Shown piece by piece: positions 8,655 to 15,485 of a stretch of 32,243 bases of DNA. The notes beneath the pieces were generated by a model. The model saw nothing but the letters and a program-made list of their open reading frames with translations. It did not search any database and was not told where the DNA came from. A program made the translations under genes and the position numbers. Source of the stretch: Spirochaetia bacterium (GTDB lineage: Bacteria; Spirochaetota; Leptospiria; Leptospirales; Leptonemataceae); the NCBI GenBank assembly GCA_009885105.1, contig VFLI01000113.1, forward strand, positions 1-32,243, given 5' to 3'. The number at the start of each line of letters is the position of its first letter. Position 1 is the stretch's first letter.

Positions 8655-8664
8655 AGAATACAGA

Positions 8665-8811
8665 TTTTTTCACGCTGAGCTCGCAGCGGACGCAGAGAGA
8701 AGAGGATACATAATGTGAAGATGTGGAAAAGCGTCAAGGGACGCTGCCTACCATTAACGTTTTATTTAGTCTTCCTTCTTCCTCTGCGACTCAGCGGCCT
8801 CTGCGTGAAAT
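8665..8811. repeat. nested foldback element with CGCAGAG arms (copy 1)
   Basis: Between two convergent genes lies an imperfect inverted repeat. The left arm starts TTTTTTCACGCTGAG and runs through GGACGCAGAGAGAAGAGG; the right arm has TTCCTCTGCGACTCAGCGGC and ends CTCTGCGTGAAA. Inside is a second hairpin, AGCGTC-AAGG-GACGCT (8730-8745). The same two-level design recurs at 23031-23169. It may also act as a terminator for the flanking genes. There is no ORF or transposase. Confidence 0.7.
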
Positions 8812-8819
8812 CTCTTCAC

Positions 8820-9608
8820 TTACCCGAACTGAAATCCTGAAATTCTTGTGTTCATCACAAAATCGCTGAAGACTCTTCGTCCTTTTTCCTTTTCCGCCGC
8901 CCCGGCCGCAACCATCAGCGGAAGCAGATGTTCTTCGCGCGGATGGCAGTCCCGGGCATATTGAGCCTTTTCCCAGTTCACAAGAAGGTCCTTTCGAGAA
9001 TCGCCCGCGATCGCGTCTGTCAGCCAGGCATCGAATTCTTCTGAAATTTTTTCATACCCTCCTGAGAAACCTCGCATGTTGTGAAAACTCATACCGCTTC
9101 CAACAATCACTACGCCCTCACTGCGCAGTGAAGCGATAGCCCGGCCGGCCTCCCAGTGCTGCAGGGGATCCAGTCCCGCCTTCAAAGAAAGCTGCACAAT
9201 CGGAACATCTGCCTTTGGATATATCAGTTTGAAGGGGATAAAAACACCATGATCGAAAGGCCTGTTTGCGTCCAGCCTCGCCTTTATACCGGATTCCTCC
9301 AGGAGGCCATGTATTCTGCGCGCCAGATCCGGCGATCCAGGAGCCGGGTATTGAATTTCATAGGTGTGCGCAGGAAATCCGAAATAATCATAGTACAGAT
9401 CCGGCGACTCTCCGCTGCATACAGTGAATTCCTTTTCCTCCCAGTGGGCTGAAATCACGACCGCGGCCTTTACCTCTCCTGCAGAATCCTGAATCGAACG
9501 CAGATAGTCCGCTGTTTTATTCCAGGCATCCGGCGGATCCCAGTCCATAAAGAAGCAAGGACCGCCTCCGTGCGGAATATAGAAAGCGGGCTTTTCTCTC
9601 GACAGCAT
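8820..9608 (-). CDS. class III extradiol dioxygenase family protein (DODA/YgiD type)
   Basis: The 262-residue soluble protein has the LigB/DODA pattern. His13 lies in YIPHGGGP, and His55 in VVISAHWEEKEF followed by the Tyr-rich DLYYDYFGFPAHTYE. A further His lies in FDHGVFIPFKLIYP and another in VGSGMSFHNMRGF. These are the metal and acid-base histidines of the family (Zn or Fe). Members cleave catecholic rings, such as DOPA, but many bacterial copies have unknown substrates, so I would not name one. The frame is open to 9647. I choose the ATG at 9608 because the family's N-terminus begins just before the PHGGG motif. The divergent gene starts only 29 bases away. Confidence 0.88.
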   Translation of the reverse strand: MLSREKPAFYIPHGGGPCFFMDWDPPDAWNKTADYLRSIQDSAGEVKAAVVISAHWEEKEFTVCSGESPDLYYDYFGFPAHTYEIQYPAPGSPDLARRIHGLLEESGIKARLDANRPFDHGVFIPFKLIYPKADVPIVQLSLKAGLDPLQHWEAGRAIASLRSEGVVIVGSGMSFHNMRGFSGGYEKISEEFDAWLTDAIAGDSRKDLLVNWEKAQYARDCHPREEHLLPLMVAAGAAEKEKGRRVFSDFVMNTRISGFQFG

Positions 9609-9637
9609 GAATATACTAATAATAATTGTTACGTTGT

Positions 9638-10429
9638 ATGTCCTCAAGAAAAATCAGCGAACAGAAACCGGCAGGTAAAAGAATTTTAAAACTTTTTTCC
9701 TTTGCCGCAGCCTTCCTGCTCCTTTGCATCAGCCGGATCCATGCGGATACTGTTATTACCAGAGACGGAAAAACATATGAAGGCCGTATCTCCCGGTACA
9801 GCGACACTCAGATACAGATTCGAAGCGCAGACGGCAGCACGGTAATTATTGCAAAAGACGACATCAAGAATGTCATCTTTGAGACTAAAAAAGACGAACT
9901 GCCGGCCGATAAACCATCAGACCTGCCGGAGAAACCAGATTCCTCCCCGACCGAGCCTTACAGAACCAGGAGCAACATCCGCGATGACGCCCGAACATAT
10001 GCGCTTGTGGGAAGCGTGATTTTTCCGGGCATCGGCGAGATACTTCAGAATCGCGTCGTCACAGGATTCATTCTGGCTCTTCTGGGCACAGAAAGTTGGA
10101 TATATAGTTCGAATGAGCGCAAAAGGGCCGATCATCTCTATAATTTTTATAATTTCTACACACCCGTGCTGCTTCTGGCCTATCGAGCAAATCCAGTTCC
10201 GCCGGATCAGAATCCCATTTATCTGACATCCGTCCTGAATCTTAAATCAATCAGGGCAGAAGCTCGGCGGCACAGAATCAACTCGGGCAGAGGAATGGCT
10301 GCATATATACTCACCTATGCGTTCAGTCTGGCTGATGTCTGGGTATACGGAAAATTCTTTATTGATAAAAGTCCGGTTTCCAACACCTATCAGAATCATG
10401 TTGAGTTTGCCGCAGTATTCAGATTCTGA
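9638..10429 (+). CDS. exported or membrane protein of unknown function (DUF5683-like)
   Basis: The 263-residue protein has a basic N-terminus and a hydrophobic export signal (about residues 16-36, LKLFSFAAAFLLLCISRIHA). A small beta domain follows (TVITRDGKTYEGRISRYSD, to about residue 88), and then a Pro-rich linker. The C-terminal part (about 115-263) has ALVGSVIFPGIGEILQNRVV followed by hydrophobic segments. This GxGxI.Q.G-type motif resembles the DUF5683 family found in envelope proteins. Function is unknown. It is divergent from the dioxygenase and convergent with the YceI gene (8 bases between stops). I use the ATG at 9638 rather than a TTG four codons upstream. Confidence 0.65.
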   Translation: MSSRKISEQKPAGKRILKLFSFAAAFLLLCISRIHADTVITRDGKTYEGRISRYSDTQIQIRSADGSTVIIAKDDIKNVIFETKKDELPADKPSDLPEKPDSSPTEPYRTRSNIRDDARTYALVGSVIFPGIGEILQNRVVTGFILALLGTESWIYSSNERKRADHLYNFYNFYTPVLLLAYRANPVPPDQNPIYLTSVLNLKSIRAEARRHRINSGRGMAAYILTYAFSLADVWVYGKFFIDKSPVSNTYQNHVEFAAVFRF

Positions 10430-10437
10430 GTCCGGCA

Positions 10438-10992
10438 TCATCGCATCAGCAGCAGATCCAGTTCGACCGCCACCTCGTCTTCAATAGGATTCATCGCGCT
10501 GTCATAGTCGATGTGAAAATCGCGGCGGTTTATTTTGAATTCTCCGGCAAGCCGCAGCCTGCCGTCCTTCTCTGATTTTACCAGCGTGAATACGAGCGGT
10601 TTTTTGATTCCGCGAATAGTAATCTCCCCGTGGATGACGGCGCTCGCTCCGGTGATTTCCGCCCGATCGATATGAAACACAGCAAAATTGAAATTCTGCA
10701 CATCCAGAAAATCCGGAGATTTCAAGTGATTGTCGCGCATGTTGTTGCCCGTTGTAAGCGAGCCGGTCACAATCCGGAATTCCCCGGTCGGACGCAGGTC
10801 CTCCTGAATCTGGCCCGCAAACTCCCATCGAAAGAATGATCCGCGCACTTCTCCGAAGCGGGACGATGCACGAAATACAATCGAGGATGAAGGATCGATC
10901 CGCCAGCCGTCCGCCAGCAGCGCTGCCGATTGAAAAATACAACCGGCGAAAATTGCCAGAGAATATACTATTTGTTTTTTATTTATTTTCAT
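10438..10992 (-). CDS. YceI family periplasmic protein
   Basis: The 184-residue protein has a signal peptide (KKQIVYSLAIFAGCIFQSAA, cleaved near LLADG). A full YceI lipocalin-like barrel follows, with WRIDPSSSIVFRASSRFGEV at the start, RDNHLKSPDFLDVQNF in the middle and HGEITIRGIKKPLVFTL near the end. YceI proteins bind polyprenoid or isoprenoid chains in the periplasm. The family is often near cytochrome b561-type genes, but not here. It is transcribed alone, away from the foldback element at 11067-11161. Confidence 0.9.
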   Translation of the reverse strand: MKINKKQIVYSLAIFAGCIFQSAALLADGWRIDPSSSIVFRASSRFGEVRGSFFRWEFAGQIQEDLRPTGEFRIVTGSLTTGNNMRDNHLKSPDFLDVQNFNFAVFHIDRAEITGASAVIHGEITIRGIKKPLVFTLVKSEKDGRLRLAGEFKINRRDFHIDYDSAMNPIEDEVAVELDLLLMR

Positions 10993-11066
10993 TGTTTTTC
11001 TTCACTGGCATTATCTATGTTTTGAAGTTTCTACATTTTTATTAGTATTACATCCGTAGTTCGGAA

Positions 11067-11161
11067 TTTGCCACGAAAAGGCACGAAAAACACGAAAGAT
11101 TTTAGACGATTTGGGGTTCTCCTTTCCTTTTCGTGTCCTTTCGTGAAATTTCGTGGCTAAA
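11067..11161. repeat. foldback element built from CACGAAAAGG words
   Basis: The left arm carries three CACGAA words (11072, 11082, 11091) and the right arm three TTCGTG words (11130, 11140, 11150), at 9-10 nt spacing. Together they form a long hairpin around a loop of about 25 nt. This lies in the 360-nt gap (10993-11352) between the divergent YceI and TetR genes. Short reading frames across it are low-complexity translations of the repeat and are not genes. Confidence 0.8.
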
Positions 11162-11273
11162 TACGGTAGTGGTATTAGGCGGTGAGGATTGCTATACTTT
11201 TTTCTCGATTGAGGTCTCATGCGCATCCGGGCGCCTCCCTGTCCTTTGAAGCTGTCCTGCAGCACTATTTTTG

Positions 11274-11308
11274 TTGACTGATAAATCAATCATTGATTTT
11301 TGAGTCAA
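11274..11308 (+). promoter_or_regulatory. 35-bp palindromic operator in front of the TetR gene
   Basis: The site is centred on C11291, and 15 of 17 positions in each arm are complementary. It can be read as two TTGA-N8-TCAA sites (11274-11289 and 11293-11308) in mirror order, with an uninterrupted core AAATCAAT-C-ATTGATTT. It ends 44 bases before the TetR start codon. This is the expected size and place of a TetR-family autoregulatory operator, probably bound by two dimers. That the neighbouring TetR protein binds it is inference. Confidence 0.75.
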
Positions 11309-11352
11309 TAATCGTTTTTCAAGTATTTTTACCTTAAAAACGACCATTTTTA

Positions 11353-12000
11353 ATGAAAACTGTTCAAAAAGGCACCGGTCAGATCCGCCACAGACAGAAG
11401 GAAGCCCGCCAGGCGGACATCCTCCGGGCGTCCATTACCGTGATTTCCAAAAAGGGCTACCATCGAACTCGGATCTCAGACATTGCCAAAGAAGCGGATG
11501 TGGCGTACGGCCTCGTCTATCATTATTTTGGTTCGAAAGAAACGATTCTCACGGCGATTTTCGAAAGTATCTGGGAACGGTTCGGCGAGCGAATCAACCG
11601 CATCAGCAAAAATGACAAGCCCACCGTCGCCAAACTGACGGAGATATCCGACTACATGCTGGACACCTGCATCGCGCGCCCGGATCTGATCCGGCTTCTG
11701 GTGCAGGAAGTCGTCAGGTCGAGTCATATCGAGCAGTTCCCGGATGTAAAAATAGTCCGGCGGATAATCGGAATGATAGAAACAATATTTCTGGAAGGAA
11801 TGAAGAAGAAGGAACTCAGCGCCGATTCCGACGCACGCCTTCTGAGCTTCGCTTTTTTCGGCGCGATGGAAACGGTTCTTTCGGCGATTTCGGCGGGACT
11901 GTACGGCGAGAATCTGAATTCGCGAGAACTTAAAGTATTAAAGAAAAAAATGAGACTGATAATCGGCGGCGGCAGCTTCGGCGTGCGGCCAGAGGAGTAA
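11353..12000 (+). CDS. TetR/AcrR family regulator, probable fatty-acid degradation repressor
   Basis: The 215-residue protein has an N-terminal TetR DNA-binding domain (about residues 20-66): ADILRASITVISKKGYHRTR, then ISDIAKEADVAYGLVYHYFG and SKETIL. The C-terminal ligand-binding domain (about 75-205) is all-helical, as in acyl-CoA-responsive members such as the Bacillus FadR type. It is the first gene of an operon with two acyl-CoA dehydrogenases, 3 bases from the next start. This suggests it represses fatty-acid oxidation genes and is released by acyl-CoA. The palindrome at 11274-11308 is its likely target. There is no clear Shine-Dalgarno before the ATG. The ligand is inferred from context only. 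Confidence 0.88.
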   Translation: MKTVQKGTGQIRHRQKEARQADILRASITVISKKGYHRTRISDIAKEADVAYGLVYHYFGSKETILTAIFESIWERFGERINRISKNDKPTVAKLTEISDYMLDTCIARPDLIRLLVQEVVRSSHIEQFPDVKIVRRIIGMIETIFLEGMKKKELSADSDARLLSFAFFGAMETVLSAISAGLYGENLNSRELKVLKKKMRLIIGGGSFGVRPEE

Positions 12001-12003
12001 TTT

Positions 12004-13149
12004 ATGAATTTTTCACTTCCAAAAGATGTTCTGGATTTTAAAGATATGGTACGCGAATTTGCGATCGAGCATGTCCGACCCAGCGCGGAAGAACGAGATC
12101 TGAGCGAGAAATGGGACACGGATATCTGGAAAAAAATGGGCGAAATGGGTCTTCTGGGCCTCTCGCATCCTGTCGAGTACGGCGGACAGGGCGCCGACTG
12201 CCTGACGACCACTGTGGCCACGGAAGCTTTCGCGGAGGGCTCCTCCGATGGCGGACTGACTCTGGCCTGGGGCGCCCATACGATCATCGGAACAATGCCG
12301 ATCGTTCTGTGCGGAACAGAGGAACAGAAAAAGAAATATCTGCCGAAGCTTTCATCCGGTGAATGGGTGGCGGGACTGGGACTGACGGAACCGGGCTCGG
12401 GCAGCGACGCGGCAGGCAGTATGGAAACGCGCGCGGTAAAAAAGGGCGACCGATATGTGCTGAACGGCGCGAAGATGTTCATCACCAACGGACCCATCGG
12501 CGATGTGTTTGTCGTGATGGCCGTGACGGACAAGAAGAAAGGCCCGATGGGAATTTCTGTTTTTATAGTGGAAAAGAATTTTAAGGGATTTTCTGCCGGC
12601 AAGAAAATGAAAAAACTCGGTATGCGCACAAGCACTACGAGCGAACTGATCTTTGAAGACATGGAAGTTCCGGAAGAGAATATGCTCTCAAAAGAAAATT
12701 CCGGTTTTGCCAGAGTCGGACGCGCCACCCTGGAATGGGAAAGAACCGTGCTTGTGGCAAGCGCTCTTGGATCGATGCAGTCCATGCTGGATTCAGGAAT
12801 AAAATACGCGAAAAACCGCGAACAGTTTGGCGAACCGATCATACGGTTTCAGGCCATACAGGAAAAAATCGCTCGGACGCGTTACAAACTCGACGCGGCC
12901 AGACTGCTTCTGTACAAGAACGCCGTCATGAAAGACCAGGGGAAACCGGCCCCCATCGAATCGTCGCTTGCAAAATTATATGCGACGGAAGCGGTGGTGG
13001 AAGCCTCATACGATATGGGGCAGATCCACGGCGGTTACAGTTACATTCATGAATATCCCATCGAGCGGGCATTCCGGGACAGCCGCCTGGGAACGCTGGG
13101 CGCCGGAACTTCGGAGGTGATGAGGTCCATCATCGCTGCAAATCTGTAA
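12004..13149 (+). CDS. acyl-CoA dehydrogenase (isovaleryl/long-chain-like catalytic layout)
   Basis: The 381-residue flavoenzyme introduces a trans-2 double bond into acyl-CoA and passes electrons to ETF. It has the full family architecture: N-terminal helices, the FAD-binding loop LGLTEPGSGSDAAG with KMFITNGPIGDVF, a middle beta domain, and a C-terminal helical bundle (YAKNREQFGEPI, then IHGGYSYIHEYPIERAFRD). The usual catalytic Glu before GTSE is Ala (GAGTSE). Glu246 in LEWERTVLVA occupies the alternative position used by isovaleryl- and long-chain acyl-CoA dehydrogenases. GAGGAG eight bases upstream supports the start. It is translationally close to the TetR gene (3-base gap) and followed by a second dehydrogenase. 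Confidence 0.94.
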   Translation: MNFSLPKDVLDFKDMVREFAIEHVRPSAEERDLSEKWDTDIWKKMGEMGLLGLSHPVEYGGQGADCLTTTVATEAFAEGSSDGGLTLAWGAHTIIGTMPIVLCGTEEQKKKYLPKLSSGEWVAGLGLTEPGSGSDAAGSMETRAVKKGDRYVLNGAKMFITNGPIGDVFVVMAVTDKKKGPMGISVFIVEKNFKGFSAGKKMKKLGMRTSTTSELIFEDMEVPEENMLSKENSGFARVGRATLEWERTVLVASALGSMQSMLDSGIKYAKNREQFGEPIIRFQAIQEKIARTRYKLDAARLLLYKNAVMKDQGKPAPIESSLAKLYATEAVVEASYDMGQIHGGYSYIHEYPIERAFRDSRLGTLGAGTSEVMRSIIAANL

Positions 13150-13183
13150 ATTTGTTTATACATTTTACTAAAGGAATATATAT

Positions 13184-14440
13184 ATGGGAACAAACACAAT
13201 TGAAAATACGAACAATCCGGCGGCGGCGGCGAATGCCATGAATTTTGATCTTACAGCCGAAGAAATAGAATTTGCGGATGGCTTTCGAAAGTTCTGCTTG
13301 AAGGAAATCGCGCCATTCACCGCACAGGCAGACGAATCGGGCCACCTGCCGGCTTCGCACTACAAAAAACTTGCCGAGATCGGTTACACCGGGCTTCTGC
13401 ATAATCGAAAATACGGAGGCCAGGAGGCCACGTATGCTCAGGCTGTTCTGGCGCAGATGATTCTCTCCGAGTACTGCGCTTCCACGTTCTTTTCTGTGGG
13501 AGCTTCCTGCGGTCTCTTTGGCGGACCCATCGCAGATTACGGGACCGAGGAACAGAAGAAAAAATACCTGCCCGCCCTTATCAAAGGTGAAACGGTCGGC
13601 GCACTCGCCATTACAGAGCCCGGAGCTGGATCGGATGTTTCGCGTCTGATAATGACAGCCCAGGAAATGGAAACCGGCTACACTCTGAACGGACAGAAAA
13701 CTTACATCACGAATGCGCCTATCTGCGATTTCGCGCTGGTGCTGGCGCGTCTCAAAGACGCAAAAGGCGCGGATGCCGGCCTCACTCATTTTATTGTGGA
13801 CATGAAAATAAAAGGAATCAGCCGGGGCAAACCCATGAAAAAAATGGGGCTTCGCGCATCCCCAACGGGCGAAATTTTCTTTGAGGACGCGAAAATTCCG
13901 CACGATGCAATACTGGGCCGTCCCGGACACGGTTTTCGCATCACGATGCAGGCTTTCAATAAAGAGAGGCTGGCTCTGGCAGCTTACAGCGTCGGTGTTA
14001 TGCAGGCCTGTCTGGAAGACAGCCGGCGTTACGCAAAGGAAAGAAAAGCCTTCGGCAAGATCATCGCCAAGCAGCAGAGTGTCGCGTTTATGCTTGCCGA
14101 TATTCTGACAAAACTCGAAGCCTCAAAACTGCTGCTCATGGAAACGGCGTTCTTAATGGATGAGTCGGAAAAGGAGCATGTAAAATCGGGGAAATTCATG
14201 CACAATGGATATACCGTTGATATAACGGCGCGGTGCGCTGAAATCAAACTCATGGCCTCAACGTATGCCAGAGAAGTCACGAACCTGGCCGTCCAGATCC
14301 ACGGCGGCGCCGGCTACATGGAAGAATTCCGCGTGGCCCGGATGTATCGCGACATAAAGATTGCGGAGATCGGCGGCGGAACATCGGAAATACAGAAACA
14401 GATCGTGGCGAGGGCGGAATCAAAGCGCATTCCAAAATAG
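13184..14440 (+). CDS. second acyl-CoA dehydrogenase
   Basis: The 418-residue acyl-CoA dehydrogenase has an extra Asn/Ala-rich N-terminal tail (about 18 residues) before MNFDLTAEEIEFADGF. It has ITEPGAGSDVSR and KTYITNAPICDFAL in the FAD region, YAKERKAFGKII in the C-terminal bundle, and IHGGAGYMEEFRVARMYRD near the end. The residue before GTSE is Gly (GGGTSE), so the base is probably Glu261 in FNKERLALAA, again the isovaleryl/long-chain position. It also carries a short insertion around ESEKEHVKSGKFMHNG. AAGGA lies a few bases before the ATG, 34 bases after the first dehydrogenase. The two are likely co-transcribed and may act on different chain lengths. Confidence 0.93.
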   Translation: MGTNTIENTNNPAAAANAMNFDLTAEEIEFADGFRKFCLKEIAPFTAQADESGHLPASHYKKLAEIGYTGLLHNRKYGGQEATYAQAVLAQMILSEYCASTFFSVGASCGLFGGPIADYGTEEQKKKYLPALIKGETVGALAITEPGAGSDVSRLIMTAQEMETGYTLNGQKTYITNAPICDFALVLARLKDAKGADAGLTHFIVDMKIKGISRGKPMKKMGLRASPTGEIFFEDAKIPHDAILGRPGHGFRITMQAFNKERLALAAYSVGVMQACLEDSRRYAKERKAFGKIIAKQQSVAFMLADILTKLEASKLLLMETAFLMDESEKEHVKSGKFMHNGYTVDITARCAEIKLMASTYAREVTNLAVQIHGGAGYMEEFRVARMYRDIKIAEIGGGTSEIQKQIVARAESKRIPK

Positions 14441-14507
14441 GCGGCAGGAATCAGTTTTTCGAATAGTAATTGCCCCGCCAATATCCCCTGAAAATATTGC
14501 GCTACGC

Positions 14508-15485
14508 ATGCGCAAATTTCTCACTGCAATCCTGCTGACTGCCGTGTCCGGACAGGCTTTCGGTGAGAGCCAGCTGTTTCTTGATTACCAGCCAAACCGC
14601 GGCGAACATGTCTTTGAGCTCGGATCACGCTTCCCGGATATAACCGGGTATTCCGGCGGTTCCCGGCTCACGTATCCAAGGGATTTCAATATGGCGGGTC
14701 TCGGTATTTCCGCCGGCAACGGGCCGTTCTTCATGCAGCTGGGATTTCGCACAACAGGCCGGTATGTGGACACCGGTACTGCGCGTGATGAAGATTTTAA
14801 TACGAACTACAGATCACGTGAACAGGGCGCAAAGATAGACCTGCGGCGCGGCGAATTCCATGACAATGTCAATACTTTTTCCGGCACACAGAACTGGGCC
14901 GACGCAAAAGCCCGGTCCTCCATGTCCGGCTATGAATATCATTTTTCTCTGCGTATGTATCTGACAGACGGGACCGGCGGAGGCTGGCTGCGAAAAGGAT
15001 TCTATCTTATTTCAGGAGCCCGTTACACTTATTTTAAATATATTGTCTATGATGTGATTCAATTTGTGGATTCGCGTCCTCTTTATCTGGGGCCCATCGG
15101 CGCCGGCCTGACATTTTCCAATCGACTGATTGAGATTCCTCTCGGTATTGGTTATAATTTAGGGCTGGGAGAACGCAATTCAATCGATGCTTCTTTTCAG
15201 GCTGTTGCCGCAGACGCCTATTCAAGGGATTATCATTTTCAAAGAGGCATCAATTTCTTGACCGAATCGCAGGGCGGCGGCTTTCTGATAAATCTGGATT
15301 GGATACTCCGTCTGCAGGATAAATATTTTCTCAAACTGGGATTCTATTCGCACCATATTTATACGCGGGGCGCGATTCACACGACAGGCCTGAATTATGT
15401 TTACAATTTTTCTCCGCCGCAGCGGGCGTATCTCAATACAAAGGAAGCCGGTATACACATACAGATTGCCAGGGCTCTTTTTTAA
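14508..15485 (+). CDS. outer-membrane beta-barrel protein, possibly omptin-like
   Basis: The 325-residue protein begins with a signal peptide (MRKFLTAILLTAVSGQAFGE). The remainder has alternating hydrophobic strands and aromatic girdles and ends in Phe, typical of an outer-membrane barrel. SRLTYPRDFNMAGLGIS followed by a GTARDEDF segment resembles the omptin barrel, where a D-x-D pair is catalytic. The match is weak, so protease activity is only a possibility. An alternative is a lipid or fatty-acid uptake barrel, which would fit its neighbours. The frame is open back into the dehydrogenase gene; I use the ATG at 14508 because the signal peptide starts there. It lies 67 bases after the dehydrogenase and overlaps the convergent synthetase by four bases. 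Confidence 0.7.
   Translation: MRKFLTAILLTAVSGQAFGESQLFLDYQPNRGEHVFELGSRFPDITGYSGGSRLTYPRDFNMAGLGISAGNGPFFMQLGFRTTGRYVDTGTARDEDFNTNYRSREQGAKIDLRRGEFHDNVNTFSGTQNWADAKARSSMSGYEYHFSLRMYLTDGTGGGWLRKGFYLISGARYTYFKYIVYDVIQFVDSRPLYLGPIGAGLTFSNRLIEIPLGIGYNLGLGERNSIDASFQAVAADAYSRDYHFQRGINFLTESQGGGFLINLDWILRLQDKYFLKLGFYSHHIYTRGAIHTTGLNYVYNFSPPQRAYLNTKEAGIHIQIARALF

Noticed and set aside
11011..11289. A 92-codon minus-strand open frame
   Set aside because: It crosses the CACGAA foldback element, and its product is a low-complexity Arg/Lys/Phe translation of the repeat.
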